DNA of 64,000 nucleotides from Diplolepis rosae (taxonomy: Eukaryota > Arthropoda > Insecta > Hymenoptera > Diplolepididae): the NCBI GenBank assembly GCA_030998225.1, contig JAPYXD010000403.1:2728001-2792000 (forward strand). Reading direction: 5' to 3'. The notes beneath the pieces are model-generated. The model made no database searches. It saw only the letters and a program-made list of their open reading frames with translations, and was not told the DNA's origin. This document shows, one piece after another, positions 33,031 to 44,007 of the stretch. The position numbers and the translations under genes are program-made. How positions within the stretch are numbered: position 1 is the stretch's first letter; every line of letters begins with the position of its first letter.

Positions 33031-33456
33031 GTGGCCCTGTACGTTTATTTTGTGTTCTGTCATGTGTGTAGGTTCTAGTTTTATTCCTGTTTTGTTAACC
33101 TTTCTTTCGATTAATTTTCTTAATTGTTGTCCTTGGTTTTCTTTAGTTCAATTATTCCCTTGCATTTTTCGTTTTCTGTTTCTTTTCTTTCCCTCGATAC
33201 TTCTTCATTCTTGCTTTCTTCGTTTCGGTCTTACTTCATTTTCCTTGGGGTCTGTTTCTATTTTGTATTTTATTTGTGGTTTTTCTGGTAGCCACCAGTT
33301 TTTCTTTTCGAAATCTAGCTTTAGGCCCAGTCTTTCTATCATATCTGTTCCTAAGATTCCTGTAGATCTCAGCTCGGGTACCAACCTAAATAATAAATAT
33401 TTTTTAATGTGGCCTACCTCAATCGGAATCAGTACTTGTCCCGTTATCTCTAATCT

Positions 33457-33774
33457 TTAACCATTTGCAACTATTAATTTGTCGTTGCTTGGTTTTTTGA
33501 TTTCGTAGTTCAGTTTTTCTATTTGTTTAAAGAATTCTTTGCTGATATACGAGTGGGTTGCACCTGTGTCCACTAATACTTTATATTTTGTATTTTCCCA
33601 TTTTATTATTATGTGCATTCTCGTTTCGTCTGGTGTCTTATCTGTTTCGGTTTTCTTTGGCGATAAGGTTTGGTATTTCTGCGGGCTACTATTCGCCTCT
33701 AGTAGCCTCCGTTTGCGTTTCCCTGACTGTACCAACAGTCGCGTCGCATATGCCACTTCCTTTATTGCTTTCAT
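33457..33774 (-). pseudogene. Aspartic protease, Gypsy A copy 2
   Basis: The signature VLVDTGATHSYIS is centred at about 33560, with IIIKWENTKYK before it as the expected beta-hairpin. The frame ends at 33457 near a NDKLIVANG segment. A retroviral-type protease would mature the polyprotein. The zinc knuckle seen in copy 1 is partly lost here (only the second half is readable near 33735). Confidence 0.75.
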
Positions 33775-34222
33775 TTGTATCTTGTTTGTTCTGGTTCATG
33801 TCCTCTAGTTCCCTTCTTTGTTTTTCGTCTCTCAGGTCGTATGTTAGTTCTGGTAATTTGGGGTTCCATTCTAGCTGTTGTCTGTTGCTGTATCTGGCTA
33901 TTTGATTTTCCTTTTTCCCAGACCAATTGTTTGGATTTGGGTATCTGGAATTTTGGCTATGGTTAAATCTTATTCTATTTTGAAATTCGTTAATATCTCG
34001 ATATTGTGGGTATGTGTTTTGTTTTCTCTGGTTGTTATAGAAATATCTTGTTTCGTTGTTGGTATATCTTGGCTGGAATTGTGGTCTGTTTTGTGTGTTT
34101 TGTAATTCATGCCTAAAGTTATTCTGTCTTTCATAATTATTTTTGTAGTCTTTGCTATGCTGTTGTTCCTGATTTTTATCTATTATTTTAATTTGTTGCC
34201 CTTTTAGTCTTGATTTTTCCAT
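33689..34222 (-). CDS. Gag C-terminal region (Asn/Gln/Arg-rich), Gypsy A copy 2
   Basis: A frame of 177 codons is rich in Asn, Gln, Arg and Tyr (YFYNNQRKQNTYPQYRDIN), a disordered RNA-binding type of composition. Position between capsid-like gag and protease fits nucleocapsid. It overlaps the protease frame by about 85 bp in another frame, suggesting a frameshift (programmed or mutational) between gag and pol. Confidence 0.6.
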   Translation of the reverse strand: MEKSRLKGQQIKIIDKNQEQQHSKDYKNNYERQNNFRHELQNTQNRPQFQPRYTNNETRYFYNNQRKQNTYPQYRDINEFQNRIRFNHSQNSRYPNPNNWSGKKENQIARYSNRQQLEWNPKLPELTYDLRDEKQRRELEDMNQNKQDTNESNKGSGICDATVGTVRETQTEATRGE

Positions 34223-34465
34223 TTCAGCTTCCCATTCTCTTCCTATTATTTCTAATTCTGTAAAGTTTTTGAATGAATTTTTTGTAATGTAAATTTTATA
34301 TTCGAGTCTTAAATTCTGATAAACTTTTTTAATTGCCGTTCTAAGCAGGGAGGTGGTTCTAATTTCTCGAATAACTGTCTCATTTCTATTACGAAACTGT
34401 GAATTTCTTGGTTCTTCCTTCGATTACAATATTTTATTTTGTTATGAATTACGTCTAGGTACTTT

Positions 34466-35080
34466 TCATTTAAATAGGCCTGTTTGAATTCTTGTATGAA
34501 ATTTTCTTTTATGCCAATTTCTTTTATTTACTTGGTACCAACTTTGAGCTTCTCCTATCAATACTGCGTCTAAATTTTCTAAAGTATCTTTTTCCTTGAT
34601 TTTGTATCCCGTTTTAAACCTTAATAAGTTACTTAAGAAAATTGTTGGGCTGTCATCTGTATTGTTTCCGAATTTAACCGGCCAATTCGACATAATTTGG
34701 AAAGGTGTTTGGACCATTCCGAATGGGAAAAATGATGCTCGCATTGCTTGTAATTCGTTGTCCTGTATGTCTTCATCGCTTAGATTATTATTTTCTCTAC
34801 TGTGGTTGTTGTATCTTTCGTTTTGCGTCTCGCTTTGTTTATTTGCTGTGGTCGTTATTATCGTATTTTTTATTAATTTTCGGGGCGCTGGTGTTGGTAA
34901 TTTAAACGTAATTTGGTCTTGTTCGTTTTCTTCTGTATTTACGTTTTCTGACCTTCCTTCAGGTTTTGTTTTCCTATCACGATCGACTTTTATTTGGTTT
35001 TCTGCTTTGAGGTTAACTATGTTTTGAGCGTTGGGCGCTTCTATAATTTTATTTTGTGAACTTTTTAAGATTTGTTCCAT
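34466..35080 (-). CDS. Gag, capsid-like segment, Gypsy A copy 2
   Basis: Frame of 204 codons. The first half is charged and low in complexity. The second half contains FSNLLRFK-like and IGEAQSWYQVNKRNW segments, characteristic of Ty3/Gypsy capsid regions. Frames downstream to 34222 are broken. Confidence 0.6.
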   Translation of the reverse strand: MEQILKSSQNKIIEAPNAQNIVNLKAENQIKVDRDRKTKPEGRSENVNTEENEQDQITFKLPTPAPRKLIKNTIITTTANKQSETQNERYNNHSRENNNLSDEDIQDNELQAMRASFFPFGMVQTPFQIMSNWPVKFGNNTDDSPTIFLSNLLRFKTGYKIKEKDTLENLDAVLIGEAQSWYQVNKRNWHKRKFHTRIQTGLFK

Positions 35081-35123
35081 TTTTTCTTTTAATGACTATT
35101 TCTAAGGTTAATTCTTGAATTTT

Positions 35124-35786
35124 TTACTTATCATTTTTTTGTTCTTTGTTTTCAATAAGTATTTCTGCTTCTTTCCAAAATTCATTATTCGTTTCTCTAA
35201 ACGAGTCTATTTCAAATGTTCTATCTTCTTCTTTCCTTTGATTTATTTTGTATATGTCTTGCTCTAATTTATCCCTTTTTAATTTTTCCCTAATTATTTT
35301 TTTGATCTCCACCCTCTCCTTATCTAGTTTTTTCGTTTCGCTTCTTCTTATTTCGCGTTCTCTCTCCCAGTACTCTAATTCTAATTCCCGACATTTTATT
35401 TTATCTAAATCTAAATTTTCTTCTTCCTCTAATATTCGACAATAACCTACCGTATTTTCCATATTAGGAGATAGCATGCCTTTGTGGTTACTATTTATTA
35501 TTTCTGTGTCTATGTTGTGTTTCTGTAATATGTCCTTGCTTTGTCCGTCTTTGTCGCGTGGTTTTGAAATTGTCTCTATGCTACGTATTGTGGCTTTCGG
35601 TATTGTGCCTGTTTTGTTGGCATGCTGTCTCTCTCTAATCTCTAATTCTATTCTTCTATCTTTCCCTAATTCTACCTCTTTATTTCTTATTTCTGCTAGT
35701 TCTAACTCTCTTATTTTATTTTCCGCTATTTCTTCATTTTTGCTCTCTTCACCCCTTAATTTATTCTTTGATAATTTATTTTCCAA
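35124..35786 (-). CDS. Lys/Glu-rich coiled-coil ORF upstream of gag
   Basis: A 220-codon open frame (MENKLSKNKLRGEESKNEE at its start) is dominated by Glu, Lys, Arg and Ile in heptad-like runs. No known domain. It stands at the 5' end of the element, ahead of the capsid segment, and may be an extended gag N-terminus. It is comparable in style to the accessory ORF at the 3' end of copy 1 (3987-4502). Confidence 0.55.
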   Translation of the reverse strand: MENKLSKNKLRGEESKNEEIAENKIRELELAEIRNKEVELGKDRRIELEIRERQHANKTGTIPKATIRSIETISKPRDKDGQSKDILQKHNIDTEIINSNHKGMLSPNMENTVGYCRILEEEENLDLDKIKCRELELEYWEREREIRRSETKKLDKERVEIKKIIREKLKRDKLEQDIYKINQRKEEDRTFEIDSFRETNNEFWKEAEILIENKEQKNDK

Positions 35787-35800
35787 TTCTATTGAGTTAA

Positions 35801-36320
35801 AAGATTATTTTTGAGTTGTTGAGGCTTGCTAATTGACGAAGAAATCGTCAGATGGCATGAATGATACAATTTTGTACAAGAAAAGATCCAAAAGTTTATT
35901 AAAAAAGAAAAATTTATCTTTTGAAGAATCTGGACAAAAATTCTGTAGGACAACTCACACAAGCCCTAAAATGAGGGCATTTCCGGGGAAATTCGGACGG
36001 ATGGTCACCCTAACTAGACCATACATTGTTTGCATGCGAAATTTCAATCAACTTAAACAACATTTGTCCAACTTAGGACGATTTATATTTTAAATACTAA
36101 TTTGATATCAGGTAAATATTATGAAATTTGTTTGAATACTCTAAAGTACCAAAGTTTTAGGAATTTTAATTTCAGAATAAAATGTATTTGGACTTATTTT
36201 TAGAACTAATAGAGAAGAATCTAGAACTGTAAACAGATCTCTTGGAACTCTGAGAAATGAGTTTTCATTTGGAAAATATTAATCTCTATTGAAAAATGTT
36301 ATGAGAGTTTATTGAAGTAC
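35801..36320. other. Non-coding sequence
   Basis: A short plus frame (35833-36093) has no recognisable features and is probably fortuitous. Confidence 0.4.
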
Positions 36321-36325
36321 TCGCC

Positions 36326-36800
36326 TAGCACAACTCAGCACAACTTTACTTATTTCGAAATTCGCATTTTTGAAAATTATATGTTTAAACAAATTTCGAA
36401 ATTGACAAATATGTATTTATTTTGAAAGGGATGCGTCAGAGAGAATATTGATGAAGAAGAGATTTATTGTGCTCTCCTAGCACAACTCAGCACAACTTTT
36501 GTTCTTTCGAAATTCGCATTTTTGAAAATTATATGTTTAAACAAATTTCGAAATTGACAAATATGTATTTATTTTGAAAGGGATGCGTTTGAGAGATAAT
36601 TGATGAGGAAGAGATTTATTGTGCTCTCCTAGCACAACACAGCACAACTTTTACTCTTTCGAAAAAGCAAAATGGCAGTGCTGGTAAAAAAATTGTTTTT
36701 TCAAAATTTTAGCCGTAATTTTCATTTTTTTCAAAAATCGTTTACAGCACAATTCAACACAAACCTAGCACAATTCAGCACAACTTTTGTTTTTTTGAAA
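36326..36800. repeat. About 165-bp tandem repeat
   Basis: Units start ctcYcctagcacaactcagcac at about 36322, 36473 and 36625, with a degenerate fourth at about 36757. The first two are nearly identical over caaatttcgaaattgac and gaaagggatgcgt. Confidence 0.85.
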
Positions 36801-37131
36801 AAACAAAATGGTGGTGCTAACTTCCTGGACATTGTTTAGAATTGTGGATAAATAAATAAATCCACCCTTAGAGGTCACACACACATCACCTGCACTCGAG
36901 CACAGACGACCCCTGAATTCTGGTACAGGTGATTACTTATTATGGTGCTATTTTCCCGTAAAAGCATTATATGTATAACCATGTATATTATATATAGGTG
37001 GGGACTCGATTGGACGATGTGGTTACGTAAACTTAACGTACCTACAGTATGTTTGTTTCGAATTCAATACTTCAAATTACTTTTTTATTAAAATTACAGC
37101 CACTTTATGGGTATTCCACAATTCGCGTTCT

Positions 37132-37660
37132 CATATGTGACATGCGTAGCGAACTGGTTGAACGGTACCTTTACGCTACAGCGTAAAGCTATCGTAAAGT
37201 TATCGTAAAGTTATCGTAAAGTAGGATTATAACTCATGAATGAGGCAAAATAAACATTCAAAATGTTTTTATCCTTATTCTACGTTGAAAATAACGTTAA
37301 CTGGTAATTGAAATATGCAATAATTTTATTTATTTACGCTAAAAATTAAACAAACATAATACCTGTCATTGAAGGCAGTGCAGTGGTTCATCACTTTCCA
37401 TGCTTCACCGTTAGGATTGACTATTTGTTAGAGTGAGATGAAAGTATAGTTGTGTCTCACTCCAACCAATGGTCAACTTTAACGGAGAAGTTCCACAAAA
37501 GGTGAACCACTGCACTGCCTTCAATGACAGCTATTATGTTTCTTTAACTTTTAGCGTAAATAAATAAAATTATTGCATATTTCAATTACCAGTTAAGTTA
37601 TTTTTAACGTAGAATAAGGATAAAAGCCAGTTCGCTAGGGATTACACTCATATGATGTGT
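37132..37660. repeat. About 530-bp foldback element
   Basis: Nested inverted repeats: outer tagcgaactgg pair (37148 / 37630), main arms 37262-37398 and 37501-37622 (cattgaaggcagtgcagtgg and its complement), and inner gagtgaga / tctcactc arms. It has a small tandem atcgtaaagtt array at 37185-37222. No ORF. It behaves as one long hairpin, a foldback MITE. Confidence 0.8.
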
Positions 37661-38153
37661 TCGCGAAAAAACTCTATGATCAATCTCATGGGTTAATTCA
37701 AGATAAAATCAATTTTGATTTAAGAATACGCCGCACGTACGGTTTTTTGTCTCTATTCTCATGACCCTCTACCTGCTTTTGGGTTCGAGTTCGAGCTGGC
37801 TGACAAAATTTGGGACGATTCGGCTTGAAGCATATATGCAATCTTTGCGGACTTTGCACATATAGGTTTAAGATATGAGAAGAGTTTTTTAAGAACATTT
37901 TTCGTTAACCTCTAAGTCATAAAATTTTCGGCTGCCCCAAGGGTTCTATGCATGTAAATTTTATCCCGAACTTAGGTATAAAAGTCCTTTGGTTTATAGA
38001 GGGTTTTTTATTGCTTCTATTGTCTTCTTCCGTTACCTGATCTAGGGATAAATTTCCGTCACGTATGAAAATTTCCTTCCAAATATTTCGTCTCACAATT
38101 CGTCACAAGCTTGGGTCTGAGACGTCTCAAACTTCTATATCATCCATTTAGCA

Positions 38154-39877
38154 GTGTCTCATGCGTCTGTCCTGTCCGATATTGAGGCTAACAAAGATGC
38201 TTTAAAGAAGAAAAAATCTGTAGATAACGCTAGAAAGAAATTTACAGAAAGCCCAGAGAGTAAATCTTCCTTTCAAAGTGCCAAGTTCGCTCCACGTGAA
38301 GAAAAACCGTCCACTTTATGCCAAGTAGATTCCTCCACTTCCGATAATATAAAAAGTAAGCAAAAAAAGCACGAAAATATTAAGCAATGTTTTGGAAATG
38401 TTTTTGATTATAAAGAAGGGGGCGATAAGTATCAAAAATTGACGGATAAATTGTTGTACATGATTTGTAAAGATTGTGAACCATTTAACATTGTTGAAAA
38501 AGAAGGATTTAAAGAGATGATGGCCTATGCTGTTCCGCATTATGAAGTTGCATGTAGAACAACCATGACGAATCGTCTGAATATGAAATATAAAAAGGTA
38601 TCATCTAAATACAGAGACCTTTTAAAGAAAGTTGAAAATATGACTTTATCCACGGATATTTGGACAGATACGCTTAATACTCGAAGTTTTATTGGAGTCA
38701 CTGTGCATTTTATACAAGGTGAAAAACTTGTGAGAGGTTCTTTAGGCGTTCGGGAAATGACGGTTAGTCACACAGCAGAAAACATTAGTTATGCACTTCG
38801 AAGCATGTGTGCGGAGTGGAGCATCCCTATCAACAAAATAACGGCAATTGTGACTGATAATGGAGCAAATATAGTAAAAGCTGTTGATTTATTTGTGGGG
38901 AAAAATTTTCACTTAGCCTGTTGTGCTCAAACCATAAATTTAATTGCAACTAAGTCAATAGTATCTGTAAAAGAGCTTCCACCCTTAATCAAGAAAGTCA
39001 AAGACATTGTTACATTCTTTAAACAAAGTGTCAAAGCAAGTGATGATCTACGTCAGAAAACTGATCTAAAGCTTAAACAAGAAGTTCCCACGCGCTGGAA
39101 CTCCACATTCTATATGCTTGTGCGTTTCATTTTGATTCGTGCCTACGTAAATGAGGTTATTATCAATTATTCAAATGCACCTTCAATGTTATCTGCCAGA
39201 GAAATTGAAATTCTTCACGGAGTGGTTAAAGTTTTACGTCCTTTGGAAGCAGCAACTCGAGAGCTGTGTGGACAAAAATATTGGACAGCTAGTACTGTCA
39301 TTCCGTTGATACATGGAATTGAAGAAGAAGTCTCCAAACTAACTCCTGAGAACGGCATTGCAGAAAAATTAGTTCATAATATGCTGCAATACATTTAGTT
39401 TCATATGGGTGAAATAGAGTCTGTTCATATTTTTGCCATTGCAACCCTGCTGGATCCCAGATTCAATATACTTCTATGGAGTTGTTTAAAAAATAGTTAT
39501 TTTTTTTTACAGAAAATGAGCATTTCTCACTTTGGAACAGATACAGAAAGCTTAAGGAAATGGCTTTAGCTAACAAAAATTGTGTATCTGCTCGTTCTGT
39601 TGTTCCAGCTATGCCTGAAGAATTAAGCCATTATTTGAAAGGCCCTCTTACGGATTTAGAGGCCAATCCTATAAAATATTGGACAGAAATGGCAAAAGCT
39701 TTTCCGGATCTGTCCAAGATCGCTTTAAAATATTTGAGCGTAGTAGCAACCTCGGTGCCTTGTGAAAGGCTGTTTTCTAAGGCCGGAAACATTATGACAG
39801 GAAAAAGAAATCGTCTGAAAGGACAAAAGCTCCACATGCAAATTTTCTTAAACGAAGTCGACAGAAGCCTTTGGTAA
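38154..39877 (+). pseudogene. hAT transposase (Ac / ZBED-like)
   Basis: The frame 38154-39398 (414 codons) shows LSTDIWTD (first Asp), VTDNGANIVKAV (second Asp), HLACCAQTINL and VPTRWNSTFYML. These are standard hAT signatures. After a stop at 39396 the protein continues in other frames (TLLDPRFN). The frame 39560-39877 then carries the C-terminal dimerisation domain (PCERLFSKAGNIMTGKRNRL). The N-terminal BED finger is not visible. TIRs were not located with confidence. Confidence 0.85.
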
Positions 39878-39879
39878 AA

Positions 39880-40430
39880 TGAATGTTGTAAAATCCAGAG
39901 TTTGAGTTTTATCTTCGTTTAAAGCTTCTGGGATTGAAGTAATTTTTCTCCTTTCATTTAATTTGTTGTCTACTTTTCTTCAATGTTTTAACTTTTGTAT
40001 AATAACTCCCCTTATTCTGCATGGTTTTATATTTTAATTCCTAACTACTATAAACAAGTTTTCTTAGGCTGCATGTTATTTCAGTTTATCAACAATACAA
40101 ATAATAATGTTCTAGAAAATAAATTATTGGTAAAAGTAATAATAATTTTTTTGTTTTCTTTCAGGCAAAGCAAGTTTCGCAGAACGTACGAAAGGAAAGA
40201 CCAAAAAGCCAAGTATTTGAAGAGTTGCAATGGCGTGGATATTGAAGAAGGGAATCAATTTCAAAGCAACGTCATTGACAGTAAACAAATGACAAATGTA
40301 TTTGTGTAGTGAGTAATGAGTTTTATATACAGTACCGGTCGGAATTGTGGGACCACCTGTTTTTGCATAATTGCTTAAATTATCCTAATTTGAATTTTGC
40401 GAGTGAAAAAATTTGTTCTCTTAATTAAAT
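39880..40430. other. hAT 3' flank, non-coding
   Basis: A short basic frame (about 40165-40309) follows a possible acceptor (ttctttcag at 40164) but has no recognisable domain. A sequence reading acagtaccggtcggaattgtgg at 40331 may be an element terminus. Confidence 0.35.
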
Positions 40431-40434
40431 TCAA

Positions 40435-40950
40435 AGCTCTTAAAATTCTTCATAAAATGAGCCCAGCCTGAATTCGTTTTGTTAATTTTTGAAGAAGTTA
40501 TTGCAGAAAGAGTCAAAATTTCAATGCTTTCTTAAATTTTAAATAACTTTTGAAATAATCAATATTTTTTAATGTTCTTGGACTAATTTTAAAGCTAAAT
40601 TTTTTACAAAATCGAACAAAATTCTTGTAATTGATGTGTAATTTTTTTCATACATACATATATTCATATAATCTTCATTATGATTTGCCAGCACATGAAA
40701 TGTTTTCGAATTTTCCCTACTTTTTTGTTAGAATTTCAATTCTTTGCATTATGCAAGAAAAAAATTATAGATTTATAATGACAATTTACTGCGATTTTGT
40801 AGAATCTTAGCTTTAAAATGAGCGTAAGAACATTAAAAAAAGTTGATTGTTTCGAAAGTTATTTAAAATTTAAGAAATTATTGAAATTTGAACTTTTTTT
40901 GCAATAACTTCTTCAAAGTTTAACGAAACGACTTCATTCCAGACTAATTT
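40435..40950. repeat. Foldback repeat with about 170-bp arms
   Basis: Arms about 40445-40620 and 40785-40950 are inverted, diverged copies (tttgaagaagttattgca and tgcaataacttcttcaa). Part of the arm is also similar to 670-790 at the start of the window, so it is a dispersed family. Confidence 0.7.
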
Positions 40951-41094
40951 GTTTGTTATTTGTCTATAACTTGCGTCGATAAAATCACACTCGCTTTAAT
41001 GCTGTCTTGATCCCTTTATTGGTTTCTTAATCTGCTTGTTACTTGTGGCGGTAGAGTCGCCGGACGTGACACATCATCTCATTTGTTGCTCATC

Positions 41095-41640
41095 ACATGT
41101 TATTCTAGAATAAAATAAAAGTTAACAAGTCACTTAAGGGTTTGACCTTGAGGCTAACTTGTGTGTCTAATATTTAACCTTATTTTATTCGAAGTTTTTC
41201 ACACTATCGAAGCATGTCAGCTATCATTGGATTTTCCTTACGCAATTCATACTTCATTTCAAAATAAAATAAAAGCAATCAAGTCACTCAAAGGTTTGAC
41301 CTTGAGTCAAACTTGTGTGATTTAACATTGGCTTAATTTTATTCACTATTTAATTTACAATTTCTACCCGAAATCTGATCCTGATAAGATCCTTAAATTG
41401 AGCGAAATAGGTGAACCACCACGATAATCCAGCAGGGGGTGCCAATTTCGACAGTTTCAATTCTATTCCCGCGATATCCCGCCGAAGGAATTGAAACTTC
41501 TCAATTTAAATAATCCATGGTAGAGTTTTGTGCAAAATAGGTGAACCACCGCGATAATCCCGCAGGTGATGCCAATTTTGACAATTTCAATTTTATTTCC
41601 GCGATAGTCCGCCAAATGAATTGAAATCACACAAAGTATT
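41095..41640. repeat. Two short tandem duplications
   Basis: Unit type 1: aataaaataaaag..gtttgaccttgag at 41108 and 41265 (period about 157; a degenerate third near 43090). Unit type 2: aaataggtgaaccacc..cgataatcc at 41406 and 41536 (period 130). Confidence 0.7.
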
Positions 41641-41842
41641 CCAGCAACCCCATTACACGCTGAGTTTGCTAGGCTAGTAAGGATTCGGTGCCTGAGTCTA
41701 GCTTGGTTAATTTGAAGAAAAATTATTTGTACCTAATTCGAATCTCTTGTGATTCTTATTACGGAATAATTAATTTATTCAATTCTCGTATTTATACTAC
41801 TCTCAAAAGTTGTAAAAATTGAATCCAGGAAGCTATGAATTA

Positions 41843-42777
41843 ACCCGTGGATCAATAATTCCCGGGACTGACACACAGATGGCGTTGACAACAAAAGTTC
41901 TGTATGGTTTTTCATGAGTACCAACCTTCAAAAGATACCTGCCAAAATTTCATGACATTCTGATGTTTGTTCCACGAGTTAGAGTGATTTAAGTGACGCT
42001 AGGCTTGATATTCTCAAAACAATGGATTCGAAACAATTCCGTGTGTTGATTTACCATTGCTTTTTGATGAAAAAACAAACACAGAACAAGCTCAGCAATG
42101 GCTTGAAAAGTGCTACGGGGACTCTGCTCCATCAAGAACAACCATTTGTCGGTGGTATGCTGAGTTCAAACGTGGGCGTACAGACACTGAAGATGCTGAA
42201 CGCTCCGGCCGGCCAGATGAGGTAGTTACACCGGAAACCATAAAAAAGGTCCGTATTTAGGGGTGCTCATGGAGTTTTGTACATCAACTACTTTGAAAAA
42301 GGTAAGACGATAAATAGCGAACGTTACATTGTCTACTTGATGCGTTTGAAGAACGTACTCGGTGAGAAACGGCTCCAAACGGCTCCAAATGAAGAAAAAA
42401 GTGCTCTTCCACCAAGACAATGCCCCGTGTCACAAGTCGCTCGCTACAATGGCGAAAATGAGTTAATTGACCTTTCACTTGCTTCCGCACACACCATATT
42501 CACCGGATCTGGACCCCAGCGACTACTACCTGTTTGCAGACCTCAAAAAAATGCTCCAAGGAAAGAGATTCTACTCCAACGAGGAAGTCATCACGAAAAC
42601 CAACGCTAATTTCGAGGCCAAAGATAAATCGTTCTACAAGAAAGGTATTGAAATGTTAGAGAAGCGCTGGACTGATTGTGTTGCTTTTGAAGGAGACTAT
42701 GTTGATAAATAAAGTCAAGTTTTGCCAAAAAAATGTGTTTTTCCTAGTTAGTCCCGGGACTTATTGATCCACGTGTT
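41843..42777 (+). mobile_element. Mariner element 1, internally deleted
   Basis: TIRs ACCCGTGGATCAATAATTCC and the inverted ACACGTGGATCAATAAGTCC, with TA at 41841-41842 and 42778-42779. The transposase N-terminus (EKTNTEQAQQWLEKCYGDSA, about 42073) and C-terminus (YSPDLDPSDYYLFADLKKML, about 42492-42560) are present in different frames. The middle, including the first catalytic Asp, is missing. Total 935 bp against about 1.3 kb for a full mariner. Dead. Confidence 0.85.
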
Positions 42778-42779
42778 AT

Positions 42780-43684
42780 GCTGAGGGGATCGATTTATAA
42801 GTCTTCAGTTTTTTTTAGACTAGAAATCATGCCGCTTAACTAGGACTTCCAATTTTTTGAGTAAATAAATGAAGAAATAATTTAAAACTGCGATTGTATT
42901 TTTCTGGATATTCGCATAATTTAAATCCACGCAGCTACAAATCATGCTAAAGGAATTGAATTAAAGTTTTAACCGGCAGGCTATTAATCTGGCTAACTAG
43001 ATAAAACCTTTGACTAGCCAGATAAATAATTACAACTTCATGAATCTTTCTAAAAATTCACTTTCAAAACTCTATGATTTACCTACTTAAATAATATGAA
43101 GCTGTAAAATCACGCAGGGATTTGACCTCTAGGCTAACCTAAGTGATTAACTGTAACGTCCGGTATACTCACCTTTTATTATATTATTTGATTTATTTTT
43201 TCCTCGTTTAGAACGGTAAGGAAATCCAGAGGATTTCAAAACCGAAACTGGGTGAGGGATGCCAACACCAAATAACGCCTCAATAAATTGCAATTATCAA
43301 CTTTTTATTATAAAACCCTTTGAAATCTGAGTACACATATTGAGTAGGAAAGAGAGAGAGTGAGCGAGAGAGAGAATAGATTATTAAAAAAAATTTCTGC
43401 GACAAATGATTAGATCACTTACTGGATGCTGGTATATTGCAAAATTTAACTAGAGATCCACAATGGCCGACGGTTTTAATCGGAGGTTGCTGAGATCCAA
43501 TCTGGAACCGCTGATTTTCCAAATTCTCACTGATAATGCAGATGTGCACTGATTTCACTAGTAGTACACTTTGGTACGTTAAAAAACTTAGGGTCTCTTA
43601 GATATCTTGTAATAATGTCTCTACTGAACAATTGAATTGACCTGAAAGAAGAGTTATTTGTTAGATGGTAAAAAGGTTTACAGA
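42780..43684. other. Non-coding sequence
   Basis: A GA-rich stretch lies at 43350-43376. No gene recognised. Confidence 0.45.
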
Positions 43685-43995
43685 TCAAACTTCGTTTATG
43701 AGAAAAAGTTGAAAAAGTTTCTGATAATTGTAGTTTTTTTTTATTTGTTTGAACAATTGTATAGGGTGTGATGGAAATTTTTTACATTTTTTACATATGG
43801 GTTGTAATTTTGGTCGAATATCTGTTAGGTTCCTTTTATTTTGGAGTTTAGATTTTTGTTTTTTTGAATCTTTGTATTTCACTTCACAGAGGTCGTAGAG
43901 TTCTTGTATTAATTTCATTTGTTTAAATGCTGCTTCACTTTCTGTTATTATTGCTATATTTCCTGTAGACATTACTGTTTGATTTCCTTGATTTT
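43685..43995 (-). other. Small ORF after the CARD ORF, Gypsy B copy 1
   Basis: A minus frame that is open from before the CARD stop continues through MSTGNIAIITESEAAFKQMK to a Lys-rich, Cys-containing tail (CKKCKKF). Unrecognised. Its partner is not seen in copy 2, where sequence diverges soon after the CARD stop, so it may be element or flanking DNA. Confidence 0.3.
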
Positions 43996-44007
43996 TGGTT
44001 TCATTAC

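Larger units (their letters stand above)
29935..35800 (-). mobile_element. Ty3/Gypsy family A, copy 2
   Basis: Same family as 3595-8330 but extending through gag. Minus order: Lys/Glu-rich N-terminal ORF, gag, protease, RT, RNase H, integrase. The integrase is cut at 29935, so the accessory ORF and 3' LTR are missing. It is interrupted by a DNA transposon (30126-31256) in integrase. No LTR is recognised upstream of 35800. Confidence 0.85.

Noticed and set aside
35833..36093. 86-codon plus-strand frame
   Set aside because: No recognisable feature, random-like composition, and no context.
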